A stretch of DNA of 64,000 bases, from the NCBI RefSeq assembly GCF_014208045.1, contig NZ_JACHML010000001.1, positions 744,001-808,000 of the forward strand. The letters are read 5' to 3'. Shown here piece by piece: positions 17,193 through 23,944 of the stretch. Origin of the DNA: Microbacterium thalassium. Its GTDB lineage: Bacteria; Actinomycetota; Actinomycetes; Actinomycetales; Microbacteriaceae. The notes beneath the pieces were generated by a model. The model did not search any database and was not told where the DNA came from. It saw nothing but the letters and a program-made list of their open reading frames with translations. Within the stretch, counting starts at the first letter, position 1. Each line of letters begins with the position of its first letter. Position numbers and translations under genes: made by a program.

Positions 17193-17851
17193 CCGGAGGG
17201 CTCCGCCCCGCGACGCGGACGGATCTCGCCGGGCTTCCCGTCGATGTCGCCCCGCGTCTCCTCGGCGCTGTGCTGCGCGTCACCGCGCACGGGGTGGACG
17301 TCGCCGTGCGCCTCACCGAGGTCGAGGCGTATCACGGCCGCGGGACGGGGGAGGTGCCCGACCCCGGCTCGCACGCGCGCATGGGGCGTACGGCCCGCAA
17401 CGCCACGATGTGGGGCGAGCCGGGGCACCTGTACGTGTACCTGAGTCACGGCATCCACTCGTGCGTCAACGTCGTATGCGGGCCCGAGGGGGTCGCCGGC
17501 GGAATCCTGCTGCGCGGCGGAGAGGTCCTCGAGGGAGCGGATGCCGCCTTCGCGCGCCGCCCGGCCGCCCGCTCGCCGCGAGAACTGGCGCGGGGTCCGG
17601 GGCGGCTCGGGGATGCCGTGGGGCTGCGGCATCCGATCCATGACGGCATCGACGCGGTGACGGGCGCCGAACGGGCCGGTGCCGTGGCGCGCCTGTGGCT
17701 GCGAGACGAGCCGGCCGCGCCCATCGCGTCGGGCCCGCGCGTCGGCGTCGCGGGCGAGGCCGGCACCGCGGCCTACCCGTGGCGCTTCTGGATCGAGGGT
17801 GACCCGACGGTGTCGGCCTTCCGGTGGGGCCGTGGTGCGGCACCCGCGTGA
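17189..17851 (+). CDS. DNA-3-methyladenine glycosylase (AAG/Mpg family)
   Basis: A 220-residue base-excision repair glycosylase that removes alkylated purines. The catalytic Glu is in RLTEVEAYHG (about 37-46), followed by the family segments PDPGSHARMGRTARNATMWGEPGHLYVYLSHGIHSCVNVVC and GGILLRGGEVLEG. The C-terminal SGPRVGV...PWRFWIEGDPTVSAF is also diagnostic. Length is normal. The GTG start is in a GTGA overlap with the previous gene. An earlier in-frame GTG at 17171 would add six residues and cannot be excluded. Confidence 0.93.
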   Translation: MTGGLRPATRTDLAGLPVDVAPRLLGAVLRVTAHGVDVAVRLTEVEAYHGRGTGEVPDPGSHARMGRTARNATMWGEPGHLYVYLSHGIHSCVNVVCGPEGVAGGILLRGGEVLEGADAAFARRPAARSPRELARGPGRLGDAVGLRHPIHDGIDAVTGAERAGAVARLWLRDEPAAPIASGPRVGVAGEAGTAAYPWRFWIEGDPTVSAFRWGRGAAPA

Positions 17852-17885
17852 ACGGCCTGCGTCAAGCCGACACGCCCGGCCGTGC

Positions 17886-17891
17886 TAGACT
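17886..17891 (+). promoter_or_regulatory. putative -10 element of the rpmB-rpmG-rpsN operon
   Basis: TAGACT lies about 140 bases before the rpmB start, so the operon should have a long leader, unlike most genes in this window. I see no Zur box (TGAnAATnATTnTCA) between the preceding gene and rpmB. Confidence 0.45.
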
Positions 17892-17993
17892 GTCTCTTTG
17901 TCTGCGCGCACTCCAGCACGCAGTTCGCATCCCACTCGATGACCGGGCCGGAGACGGCCGGGTTCCGCGCGGGGTGAAGACAAGGGATCTTGG

Positions 17994-18013
17994 GTGAGGC
18001 CGTCCGGCCTCAC
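17994..18013 (+). promoter_or_regulatory. leader hairpin upstream of rpmB
   Basis: GTGAGGCCG-TC-CGGCCTCAC is a perfect 9-bp inverted repeat whose 3' arm ends eight bases before the AAGGAGA ribosome site of rpmB. No U-run follows. A smaller GGCCG-GAGA-CGGCC hairpin lies about 40 bases upstream. The placement suits translational or attenuation control of the ribosomal protein operon, which is inference. Confidence 0.5.
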
Positions 18014-18034
18014 GGTATTGAAGGAGACATCACC

Positions 18035-18271
18035 ATGGCAGCAGTGTGCCAGGTGACCGGAGCGGTTCCCGGCTTCGGTCACAACATCTCGCACTCGCAC
18101 CGCCGGACGAAGCGCCGCTTCGACCCGAACGTGCAGAAGAAGACCTACTACGTGCCTTCGCTCGGCCGTAAGGTCACCCTCAACGTGTCCGCCAAGGGCA
18201 TGAAGGTGATCGACGCTCGTGGCATCGAGTCGGTCGTGAAGGACCTGATCGCGAAGGGTGTGAAGCTCTGA
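18035..18271 (+). CDS. rpmB: 50S ribosomal protein L28, zinc-ligand-free form
   Basis: A 78-residue L28: [31 protein letters not shown] followed by the [23 protein letters not shown] core. Only one Cys is present, so the CXXC pairs of the zinc-binding form are missing (C-minus form). In streptomycetes and mycobacteria such paralogs are made during zinc starvation under Zur. Here the promoter shows no Zur box, so it may be the ordinary copy. AAGGAGA lies eight bases before the ATG. Its stop shares a base with the rpmG start (TGATG). Confidence 0.96.
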   Translation: MAAVCQVTGAVPGFGHNISHSHRRTKRRFDPNVQKKTYYVPSLGRKVTLNVSAKGMKVIDARGIESVVKDLIAKGVKL

Positions 18272-18441
18272 TGGCGAAGAAGGCTCAGGACGTCCGTCCG
18301 ATCATCAAGCTGCGTTCGACCGCCGGCACGGGCTACACCTACGTGACGCGCAAGAACCGCCGCAACAACCCCGACCGCATCGTGCTCAAGAAGTACGACC
18401 CGGTCATCCGCAAGCACGTCGACTTCCGAGAGGAGCGCTGA
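18271..18441 (+). CDS. rpmG: 50S ribosomal protein L33, zinc-ligand-free form
   Basis: A 56-residue protein: [15 protein letters not shown], then [17 protein letters not shown] and [14 protein letters not shown]. This is the full L33 length and fold, with no Cys at all, so both zinc CXXC pairs are absent. It sits between rpmB and rpsN, one base overlapping the former and three bases from the latter, with AAGGGTGTGAAG upstream as ribosome site. The [10 protein letters not shown] motif is diagnostic for L33. Confidence 0.95.
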   Translation: MAKKAQDVRPIIKLRSTAGTGYTYVTRKNRRNNPDRIVLKKYDPVIRKHVDFREER

Positions 18442-18444
18442 TCC

Positions 18445-18750
18445 ATGGCCAAGAAGAGCAAGATCGCGCGCAACAAGCAGCGCCAGGAGGTCGTCGACCG
18501 CTACGCCGCCAAGCGCGCCGAGCTGAAGAAGCAGCTCGTCGACCCCACCTCGACCGACGAGCAGCGCGAGGCCGCTCGCGTGGGCCTGCAGAAGCTGCCC
18601 CGCAACGCCTCGCCGGTTCGCCTGCGCTCGCGCGACGTCATCGACGGCCGCCCCCGCGGTGTCCTCACGAAGTTCGGCATCTCGCGTGTCCGCTTCCGTG
18701 ACATGGCGCACCGCGGCGAGCTGCCCGGCGTGACCAAGTCCAGCTGGTAA
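18445..18750 (+). CDS. rpsN: 30S ribosomal protein S14, zinc-ligand-free long form
   Basis: A 101-residue S14 of the long class. [27 protein letters not shown] is the N-terminal helix. [51 protein letters not shown] is the conserved C-terminal half. It has no CXXC zinc motif, unlike the short 61-residue S14. It completes an L28-L33-S14 operon in which every member lacks the zinc ligands. A strong hairpin terminator follows 27 bases after the stop. Confidence 0.97.
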   Translation: MAKKSKIARNKQRQEVVDRYAAKRAELKKQLVDPTSTDEQREAARVGLQKLPRNASPVRLRSRDVIDGRPRGVLTKFGISRVRFRDMAHRGELPGVTKSSW

Positions 18751-18777
18751 TCACAGCCGGTACGCACCACAGCAGCG

Positions 18778-18811
18778 AAGGCCCCGACGTTCTCCGGAAC
18801 GTCGGGGCCTT
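18778..18811 (+). terminator. intrinsic-type terminator after rpsN
   Basis: A perfect 14-bp stem (AAGGCCCCGACGTT / AACGTCGGGGCCTT) with loop CTCCGG, followed by TCTGC. The A-rich 5' arm and T-ended 3' arm make this one of the clearest terminators in the window. Confidence 0.92.
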
Positions 18812-18833
18812 CTGCGTCCACCGGCCCGAGAGC

Positions 18834-18857
18834 GGTCACATCGGTCACAATCGTCAC
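18834..18857. repeat. three short direct repeats of GTCAC upstream of hup
   Basis: GGTCACA, GGTCACA and GTCACTC occur at 18834, 18843 and 18853, spaced nine to ten bases apart, about one helical turn. They lie about 75-100 bases upstream of the hup -10 element. They could be a protein-binding array; no known regulator is implied. Confidence 0.35.
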
Positions 18858-18928
18858 TCCCGCACCCGACACGCCGTGCGGAAACCCGCGAAAGGCCCGG
18901 AAATCCGCGGAATTACGCGGATCGTGGC

Positions 18929-18934
18929 TATAGT
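18929..18934 (+). promoter_or_regulatory. -10 element of hup
   Basis: TATAGT is the most consensus-like -10 in the window. It lies about 100 bases upstream of the HU start and predicts a leader of roughly 93 bases. No clear -35 is visible at the expected spacing. Confidence 0.55.
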
Positions 18935-19033
18935 TCAAGGCGGTCGATCCGACCAGCCGGGGGGCACCATCGTCGTCCGGTCCGAGCTATGAAGGGCGGC
19001 GGATCCCGCCCCCCTTTCGGAGGAGTTATCCCC

Positions 19034-19321
19034 ATGGCAGACAAGTCCATCACCAAGACCGAACTCGTCGCGAGCATCGCCAGCGCGACGGGCCTGAGCC
19101 AGTCCGCCGTCTCGGGCGTGCTCGACTCGCTCTTCTCCACCGTCTCCGACGCGGTCGCCAAGGGCAGCAAGGTCTCGATCCCCGGGTGGATCGCGTTCGA
19201 GCAGGTCGACACCTCGGCCCGCACCGGCCGCAACCCGCAGACCGGCGAGGAGATCTCCATCCCCGCCGGCAAGCGCGTGAAGGTCACCGCCGGGTCGAAG
19301 CTGAAGGCCGCCGTCAAGTAA
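19034..19321 (+). CDS. hup: DNA-binding protein HU
   Basis: A 95-residue nucleoid protein. ADKSITKTELVASIASATGLSQSAVSGVLDSLFSTVSDAVAKGSKVSIPGWIAFEQ is the dimerisation half. The beta-arm TSARTGRNPQTGEEISIPAGKRVKVTAGSKLKAAVK includes the intercalating Pro. It lacks the long Lys/Ala/Pro tail of mycobacterial HupB and streptomycete HupS, so it is the simple HU type. GGAGGAG lies eight bases before the ATG. Fifteen open codons upstream are leader. Confidence 0.96.
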   Translation: MADKSITKTELVASIASATGLSQSAVSGVLDSLFSTVSDAVAKGSKVSIPGWIAFEQVDTSARTGRNPQTGEEISIPAGKRVKVTAGSKLKAAVK

Positions 19322-19335
19322 GACGCCGCCTGTCC

Positions 19336-19370
19336 GAAGGGGGATGCCGCTGCCCGCGGCATCCCCCTTC
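19336..19370 (+). terminator. strong hairpin terminator after hup
   Basis: A perfect 15-bp stem (GAAGGGGGATGCCGC / GCGGCATCCCCCTTC) with a five-base loop TGCCC, 15 bases after the hup stop. The stem contains GGATGCC, a word common throughout this genome. Confidence 0.92.
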
Positions 19371-19382
19371 GCCGTGCCGGAT

Positions 19383-19388
19383 TAGGCT
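19383..19388 (+). promoter_or_regulatory. leaderless -10 element of the CopD-CtaG gene
   Basis: TAGGCT ends six bases before the GTG start. It follows the hup terminator by 12 bases. Confidence 0.6.
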
Positions 19389-19394
19389 TGTCGG

Positions 19395-21374
19395 GTGAAT
19401 CCCCGCGCGCTGCGGGCCTCAGGCCCCGCGATCCTCGTCGCGGCCGGCCTCGCCGTGCTCGTCTGGGCCCTCGCCTACGGCGGCGGAGCCGAGCCGCTCG
19501 TGATCGCCGACCCCGGCCCCGTCGTGCGGTGGGGGCTGCCGGCGGCGTCGATGCTGTTCAACATCGCGGCCGCGGGCCTCGTCGGCGTCCTCGTCACGGC
19601 GCTGTTCACGCTGCGCGCCGGTGAGCGCGAGTTCGACGTCGCGCTCGATGCCGCCTCGATCGCGGCATCCGTGTTCACCGTCGCCGCGGGGCTGACCGGC
19701 TTCCTCACCTTCCTCGACGCGTTCAACCCCGAGCTCGGCCTCGGCCCGCAGTTCGGCTCGCAGCTCGCGCGCTTCCTCGTCGAGACCGAGCTCGGCCGCA
19801 CGTGGCTGATCACGACGATCGCCGGCGCGATCCTCACGGTCCTCACCTTCGCGGTGCGTTCGTGGACGCCGACGTTCTTCGTGGCACTCCTCGCCGTCGC
19901 GTCGCTCGTGCCGATGGCGACCCAGGGGCACTCCGGCGACGAGGCCGACCACAACTCGGCGGTCACCGCGACGGTGCTGCACGTCATCGGCGCCGCCGTC
20001 TGGGTCGGGGGACTCCTGCTGCTGATCATCGTGCGGCCCGTGCTCGAGCGCACCCGTCTGGCCGACGCCGTCGCCCGCTACTCGAGCCTCGCGCTCGCCG
20101 CCTTCGTCGTCGTGGCGCTCTCGGGCGTCGTGCGCGCCGTCATCGGCCTGCGGGTGTGGGATGCGCTCCTGTCGCCGTACGGCCTCATCCTCATGGTGAA
20201 GGTCGCCGCGCTCGTGGGCATGGGGGTGCTGGGCGCGTGGTACCGGCGTCGGCTCATCGGGCGCATGCGGTCGGACGAGGCGGCATCCCGCTCGTTCTGG
20301 ACGCTCGTCGTCGCGGAGCTCGTGCTCATGGGCGCCGCCTCGGGTGCCGCATCCGCCCTCGCCCGAACGCCTCCGCCCGCCGACTCGCTCCTGCCGCTGT
20401 CGCTGACCCCGGCAGAGATCCTCACCGGCGCGAAGCTGCCGGACGAACTCGTGCCGAGCTCCTGGATCACCGCGTGGGACATCGACTGGCTGTGGGCGGT
20501 GCTGATCGGCTTCGGCGCCTTCTTCTACGTCGCGGGCGTGCTGCGCCTCCGCCGGCGCGGCGACGCGTGGCCGATCCACCGCACGATCTTCTGGCTCGCC
20601 GGGCTCGTCGCGCTGCTGTGGGTCACCGGCGGCGTGGTCAACGTCTACCAGGACTACCTGTTCAGCATGCACATGGTCGGCCACATGCTGCTGACGATGG
20701 CGATCCCGATCCTGCTGGTCGTCGGCGCCCCCGTGACGCTCGCCGCGCGCGCGATCCGCAAGCGCTCCGACGGCACGCGCGGCGGACGCGAGTGGATCCT
20801 GTGGATCGTGCACTCCCCGTTCATGCGCGTCGTGACGAACCCCTTCGTCGCGGCCGGGCTGTTCGTCGGGTCGCTGTGGGTCTTCTACTACACCGACATG
20901 TTCCGCTGGTCGCTCTACGACCACCTCGGCCACGAGTGGATGACGGCGCACTTCCTGATCACGGGCTATCTGTTCGTGCTCACCCTCATCGGGGTCGACC
21001 CCGTGCCGTACCGGCTGCCGTACGCCGGTCGGCTGCTGCTGCTGCTCGGCGTGATGGCGATGCACGCGTTCTTCGGCATCGCGATCATGATGCAGGAGGG
21101 CCTCATGGTCTCGGAGTGGTTCGGCGCGATGGGCCGCACGTGGGGCCCCTCACCGCTCGAGGACCAGTACATCGGCGGCGGTGCGGCCTGGTCGATCGGC
21201 GAGATCCCGACGCTCGCGCTGGCGGTCACGGTCGCCATCCAGTGGTCCCGAAGCGATACCCGCATCCAGCGTCGCCGCGACCGGCACGCGGACCGCACGG
21301 GCGACGCCGAACTCGAGGCGTACAACGCCCATCTCGCCGCGCTCGCGGAGCGCGACGCACGCACGCGGGGGTGA
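19395..21374 (+). CDS. bifunctional CopD-like / CtaG-like copper protein
   Basis: A 659-residue polytopic protein with two fused units. Residues about 1-325 are CopD-like, with nine or so helices and the motifs ATQGHSGDEADHNSAVTATVLHVIGAAVWVGGLLLLI (putative copper-binding His). Residues about 350-620 match the CtaG/caa3-oxidase assembly family, with VNVYQDYLFSMHMVGHMLLTMAIPILLVVGAP, HLGHEWMTAHFLITGYLF and MHAFFGIAIMMQ carrying the conserved His. It is expected to import copper or deliver it to cytochrome oxidase. The fusion is normal in actinobacteria. The GTG start is fixed by the promoter spacing. Confidence 0.9.
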   Translation: MNPRALRASGPAILVAAGLAVLVWALAYGGGAEPLVIADPGPVVRWGLPAASMLFNIAAAGLVGVLVTALFTLRAGEREFDVALDAASIAASVFTVAAGLTGFLTFLDAFNPELGLGPQFGSQLARFLVETELGRTWLITTIAGAILTVLTFAVRSWTPTFFVALLAVASLVPMATQGHSGDEADHNSAVTATVLHVIGAAVWVGGLLLLIIVRPVLERTRLADAVARYSSLALAAFVVVALSGVVRAVIGLRVWDALLSPYGLILMVKVAALVGMGVLGAWYRRRLIGRMRSDEAASRSFWTLVVAELVLMGAASGAASALARTPPPADSLLPLSLTPAEILTGAKLPDELVPSSWITAWDIDWLWAVLIGFGAFFYVAGVLRLRRRGDAWPIHRTIFWLAGLVALLWVTGGVVNVYQDYLFSMHMVGHMLLTMAIPILLVVGAPVTLAARAIRKRSDGTRGGREWILWIVHSPFMRVVTNPFVAAGLFVGSLWVFYYTDMFRWSLYDHLGHEWMTAHFLITGYLFVLTLIGVDPVPYRLPYAGRLLLLLGVMAMHAFFGIAIMMQEGLMVSEWFGAMGRTWGPSPLEDQYIGGGAAWSIGEIPTLALAVTVAIQWSRSDTRIQRRRDRHADRTGDAELEAYNAHLAALAERDARTRG

Positions 21375-21396
21375 CCGCGGCGGCGGCGGGTCCGGC

Positions 21397-22467
21397 TCAG
21401 GGACCGCCGACCGCGATGGAGACGCTGCCGTCCCCGAGAACGGTGATCTTGCCGGTCACGGTGAAGGGCACCTCCTCGGACAGGTGGTACACCGTGCCGT
21501 CGAACAGCGACTGCACGTCGACCTCGAGCTTCGCGACGGCCTCGGCTCCGGGGATCGACCAATCGGCGCCGGACGGGACGACCTCGACGGTCGGATGCAG
21601 CGTGATCGACCACGAGGGCAGCGACACGACCCGGTCCTGCAGGACGTACCCGAACGGGCACGACGTGGGCTGCAGCACCTCCTGCGTCGCGCAGCCGTCG
21701 AGGAACTCGGTGACGCGCTCCTGGACGACCGAGACGAACTGCTCGGTCGCGCGCGCCTGGATCGAGACGGGGATGTCGCGGAACGGGCTGTCCGACAGCA
21801 CCGCGACGCCCGAACTGGACGAGATCGACGTGTCGACCGACACGGAGTAGATGCCCGGGGTGAACACCAGCAGCGGCAGTGACGCGGCGGGGTCGGCCTC
21901 GACGCCGTCGACCGAGACCTGGCGCTTGTCGATCGTGAAGCCGTTGACGTCGAAGGTCATCGAGCCTCCGACGGTGAGATCCATCACCGCGAGCGGGCTG
22001 CGGGCGAAGCGCCAGGTGGGAGCCGGGCCGATCCAGCCGTCCTGCTCGACCGAGAAGGTCGTCGTGCCCGGGTAGCCCGACGCGCGGTACGAGACGGTGA
22101 CGGTCGTGATGCCGGACTCCTCGTCCGTCGATTCGCTGACGATCTCGACGTCGGTGATGGGCCCGAGGGCGGCCTGCCGGAGCAGAGCGTCGGATGCCGT
22201 CTGCGGCAGGCCCGCAGCCTCGAGGTCCACCGAGTCGACCGCGACCCCCGGGACGGCCAGTGCGTCGGCGGCGCGGCCGTCGGCCAGCAGCCCGACGTAG
22301 CGGCTGACGAACGCCGACGGACTGTAGAGGTTGCTGTAGAGGGCGCCCACCGTCGCCCACAGGGCACCGGCGAGGACGACGAACACGACGCCGATGAGCG
22401 TCAGATCCAGCGCGAGCGACCGACGACGCACGCGCTGCGCGCCCGTCTTCGCACTCGGCTGATCCAT
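21397..22467 (-). CDS. membrane-anchored extracellular protein of unknown function
   Basis: A 356-residue protein. The N-terminal basic stretch (SAKTGAQRVRRRS) precedes one transmembrane helix at about 19-46 (LALDLTLIGVVFVVLAGALWATVGALY). The rest is predicted outside, beta-rich and Val/Ser/Asp-rich, with one Cys pair (GCATQEVLQPTSC) that could form a disulfide. I recognise no family. The ATG has TAGACT seven bases upstream, hence leaderless. It is divergent from the helicase gene over a 44-base gap in which both promoters interlock. Confidence 0.72.
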   Translation of the reverse strand: MDQPSAKTGAQRVRRRSLALDLTLIGVVFVVLAGALWATVGALYSNLYSPSAFVSRYVGLLADGRAADALAVPGVAVDSVDLEAAGLPQTASDALLRQAALGPITDVEIVSESTDEESGITTVTVSYRASGYPGTTTFSVEQDGWIGPAPTWRFARSPLAVMDLTVGGSMTFDVNGFTIDKRQVSVDGVEADPAASLPLLVFTPGIYSVSVDTSISSSSGVAVLSDSPFRDIPVSIQARATEQFVSVVQERVTEFLDGCATQEVLQPTSCPFGYVLQDRVVSLPSWSITLHPTVEVVPSGADWSIPGAEAVAKLEVDVQSLFDGTVYHLSEEVPFTVTGKITVLGDGSVSIAVGGP

Positions 22468-22474
22468 GCCCGCA

Positions 22475-22505
22475 AGTCTAGGAAACGCCCGCTGGGAAGT
22501 AGCAT
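22475..22505. promoter_or_regulatory. interlocked divergent leaderless promoters
   Basis: Minus-strand TAGACT (22475-22480) lies seven bases from the start at 22467. Plus-strand TAGCAT (22500-22505) lies six bases from the start at 22512. A 17-bp spacer places the -35 region of each promoter directly on the -10 of the other, so only one polymerase could bind at a time. Confidence 0.6.
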
Positions 22506-22511
22506 GAACCG

Positions 22512-23879
22512 GTGGCCGTCTCGTCTCTCTCGCCCGAGCAGGAGGCGGTCTATCGGCTCATCGAGGACACGCGGGACCACGTCTTCGTGACCGGCCGGGC
22601 GGGTACCGGCAAGTCGACGCTGCTGCAGCACCTGGCCTGGAACACGTCGAAGCAGATCGCGGTGTGCGCACCGACCGGCGTCGCCGCCCTCAACGTCGAG
22701 GGCCAGACCATCCACTCGCTGTTCCGCCTCCCCATCGGCCTCATCGCGGACAGCCAGCTGGACCAGTCGGACGCGACGCGCAAGATCCTGAACGCCATCG
22801 ACACGCTCGTCATCGACGAGATCTCGATGGTCAACGCCGATCTCATGGACGCCATCGACCGGTCGCTGCGCCAGGCCCGCGGGCGGCGGTCGGAGCCCTT
22901 CGGCGGCGTGCAGCTGGTCATGTTCGGCGACCCCTATCAGCTGGCGCCGGTGCCGCCGCGCGGCGACGAGATGCGCTACATCCGCGACCACTACCGGTCC
23001 TTCTGGTTCTTCGACGCCAAGGTGTGGGCGGGGGAGCGCAGCGACGACGGGGCGCCGGCGCTGCTCGAGATGGGCCGCTACGGCGCCGAGCTGCACGTTC
23101 GCGAGCTCGTCGACATCCACCGCCAGTCGGATCCGGCGTTCAAGGAGATGCTCAACGCCGTCCGCTACGGGCGCGTCACCGCCGACATCGCGCAGGTGCT
23201 CAACGACACCGGCGCACGCACCCCGCCCGAGCCCGTGGACGGCGAGCCGCCGATCATCACGCTCGCCACGCGCAACGACATCGTCAACGCGATCAACCGG
23301 CGGCACCTGGACGCCCTGCCTGGACGCCTGCAGACCGCCAACGCCGAGATCAACGGCGACTTCGGACGCGGCGACGCGGCCTACCCCGCCGACGCCGAGC
23401 TGCGCCTGAAGGTCGGCGCGCAGGTGATGTTCCTGCGCAACGACGCGTCGAACTTCGGAGAGCCGCCGCGCTGGGTCAACGGCACGATCGGCACCGTCAC
23501 GCGCATCGCGGGCGGGTCGGTGCGGGTCGAGATCGACGGCGAGAACGTCGACGTCGAGCCGGCCGTGTGGGAGAGGTTCCGCTACGCCTACGACGCGGGG
23601 AAGCGGTCGCTGACGCGCGAGATCGTGGCCGAGTTCACGCAGTTCCCGCTGCGCCTGGCGTGGGCGGTGACGATCCACAAGTCCCAGGGCAAGACCTACG
23701 ACCGCGCCGTGATCGATCTCGGGTCCGGCGCGTTCGCCCCGGGCCAGACCTACGTCGCCCTGTCGCGGCTGACGTCGCTGGACGGGCTGTACCTGTCGCG
23801 GCCGCTGCGGCCGAGCGACATCCGCGTCGACGCGGACGTGCGGCGCTGGATGGCCGAGGCCCGCGGGGCCTCGGTATGA
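22512..23879 (+). CDS. Pif1-like/RecD-type superfamily 1B DNA helicase
   Basis: A 455-residue SF1B helicase. Walker A is GRAGTGKST (28-36), motif Ia APTGVAALNVEGQTIHSLF, the DEIS box VIDEISMVN, motif III VMFGDPYQLAPV, and motifs V/VI AVTIHKSQGKTYDRAVIDLG and QTYVALSRLTSLDGLYLSRP. Members unwind 5'-3' and act on stalled forks, R-loops or G-quadruplexes in eukaryotes; the role in actinobacteria is little known. The protein is compact and has no added nuclease domain. The GTG start is leaderless by spacing (TAGCAT). Confidence 0.88.
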   Translation: MAVSSLSPEQEAVYRLIEDTRDHVFVTGRAGTGKSTLLQHLAWNTSKQIAVCAPTGVAALNVEGQTIHSLFRLPIGLIADSQLDQSDATRKILNAIDTLVIDEISMVNADLMDAIDRSLRQARGRRSEPFGGVQLVMFGDPYQLAPVPPRGDEMRYIRDHYRSFWFFDAKVWAGERSDDGAPALLEMGRYGAELHVRELVDIHRQSDPAFKEMLNAVRYGRVTADIAQVLNDTGARTPPEPVDGEPPIITLATRNDIVNAINRRHLDALPGRLQTANAEINGDFGRGDAAYPADAELRLKVGAQVMFLRNDASNFGEPPRWVNGTIGTVTRIAGGSVRVEIDGENVDVEPAVWERFRYAYDAGKRSLTREIVAEFTQFPLRLAWAVTIHKSQGKTYDRAVIDLGSGAFAPGQTYVALSRLTSLDGLYLSRPLRPSDIRVDADVRRWMAEARGASV

Positions 23880-23944
23880 CCGCGGAATCGGCCGGAGGGC
23901 GCGACGTGTGTTTGAATCGAGGGGCACGATCACCGGGGGGTGGG

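Noticed and set aside
17852..18034. Zur box in front of the zinc-free ribosomal protein operon
   Set aside because: I looked for TGAnAATnATTnTCA-like palindromes on both strands and found none; the only strong structures are GC hairpins.
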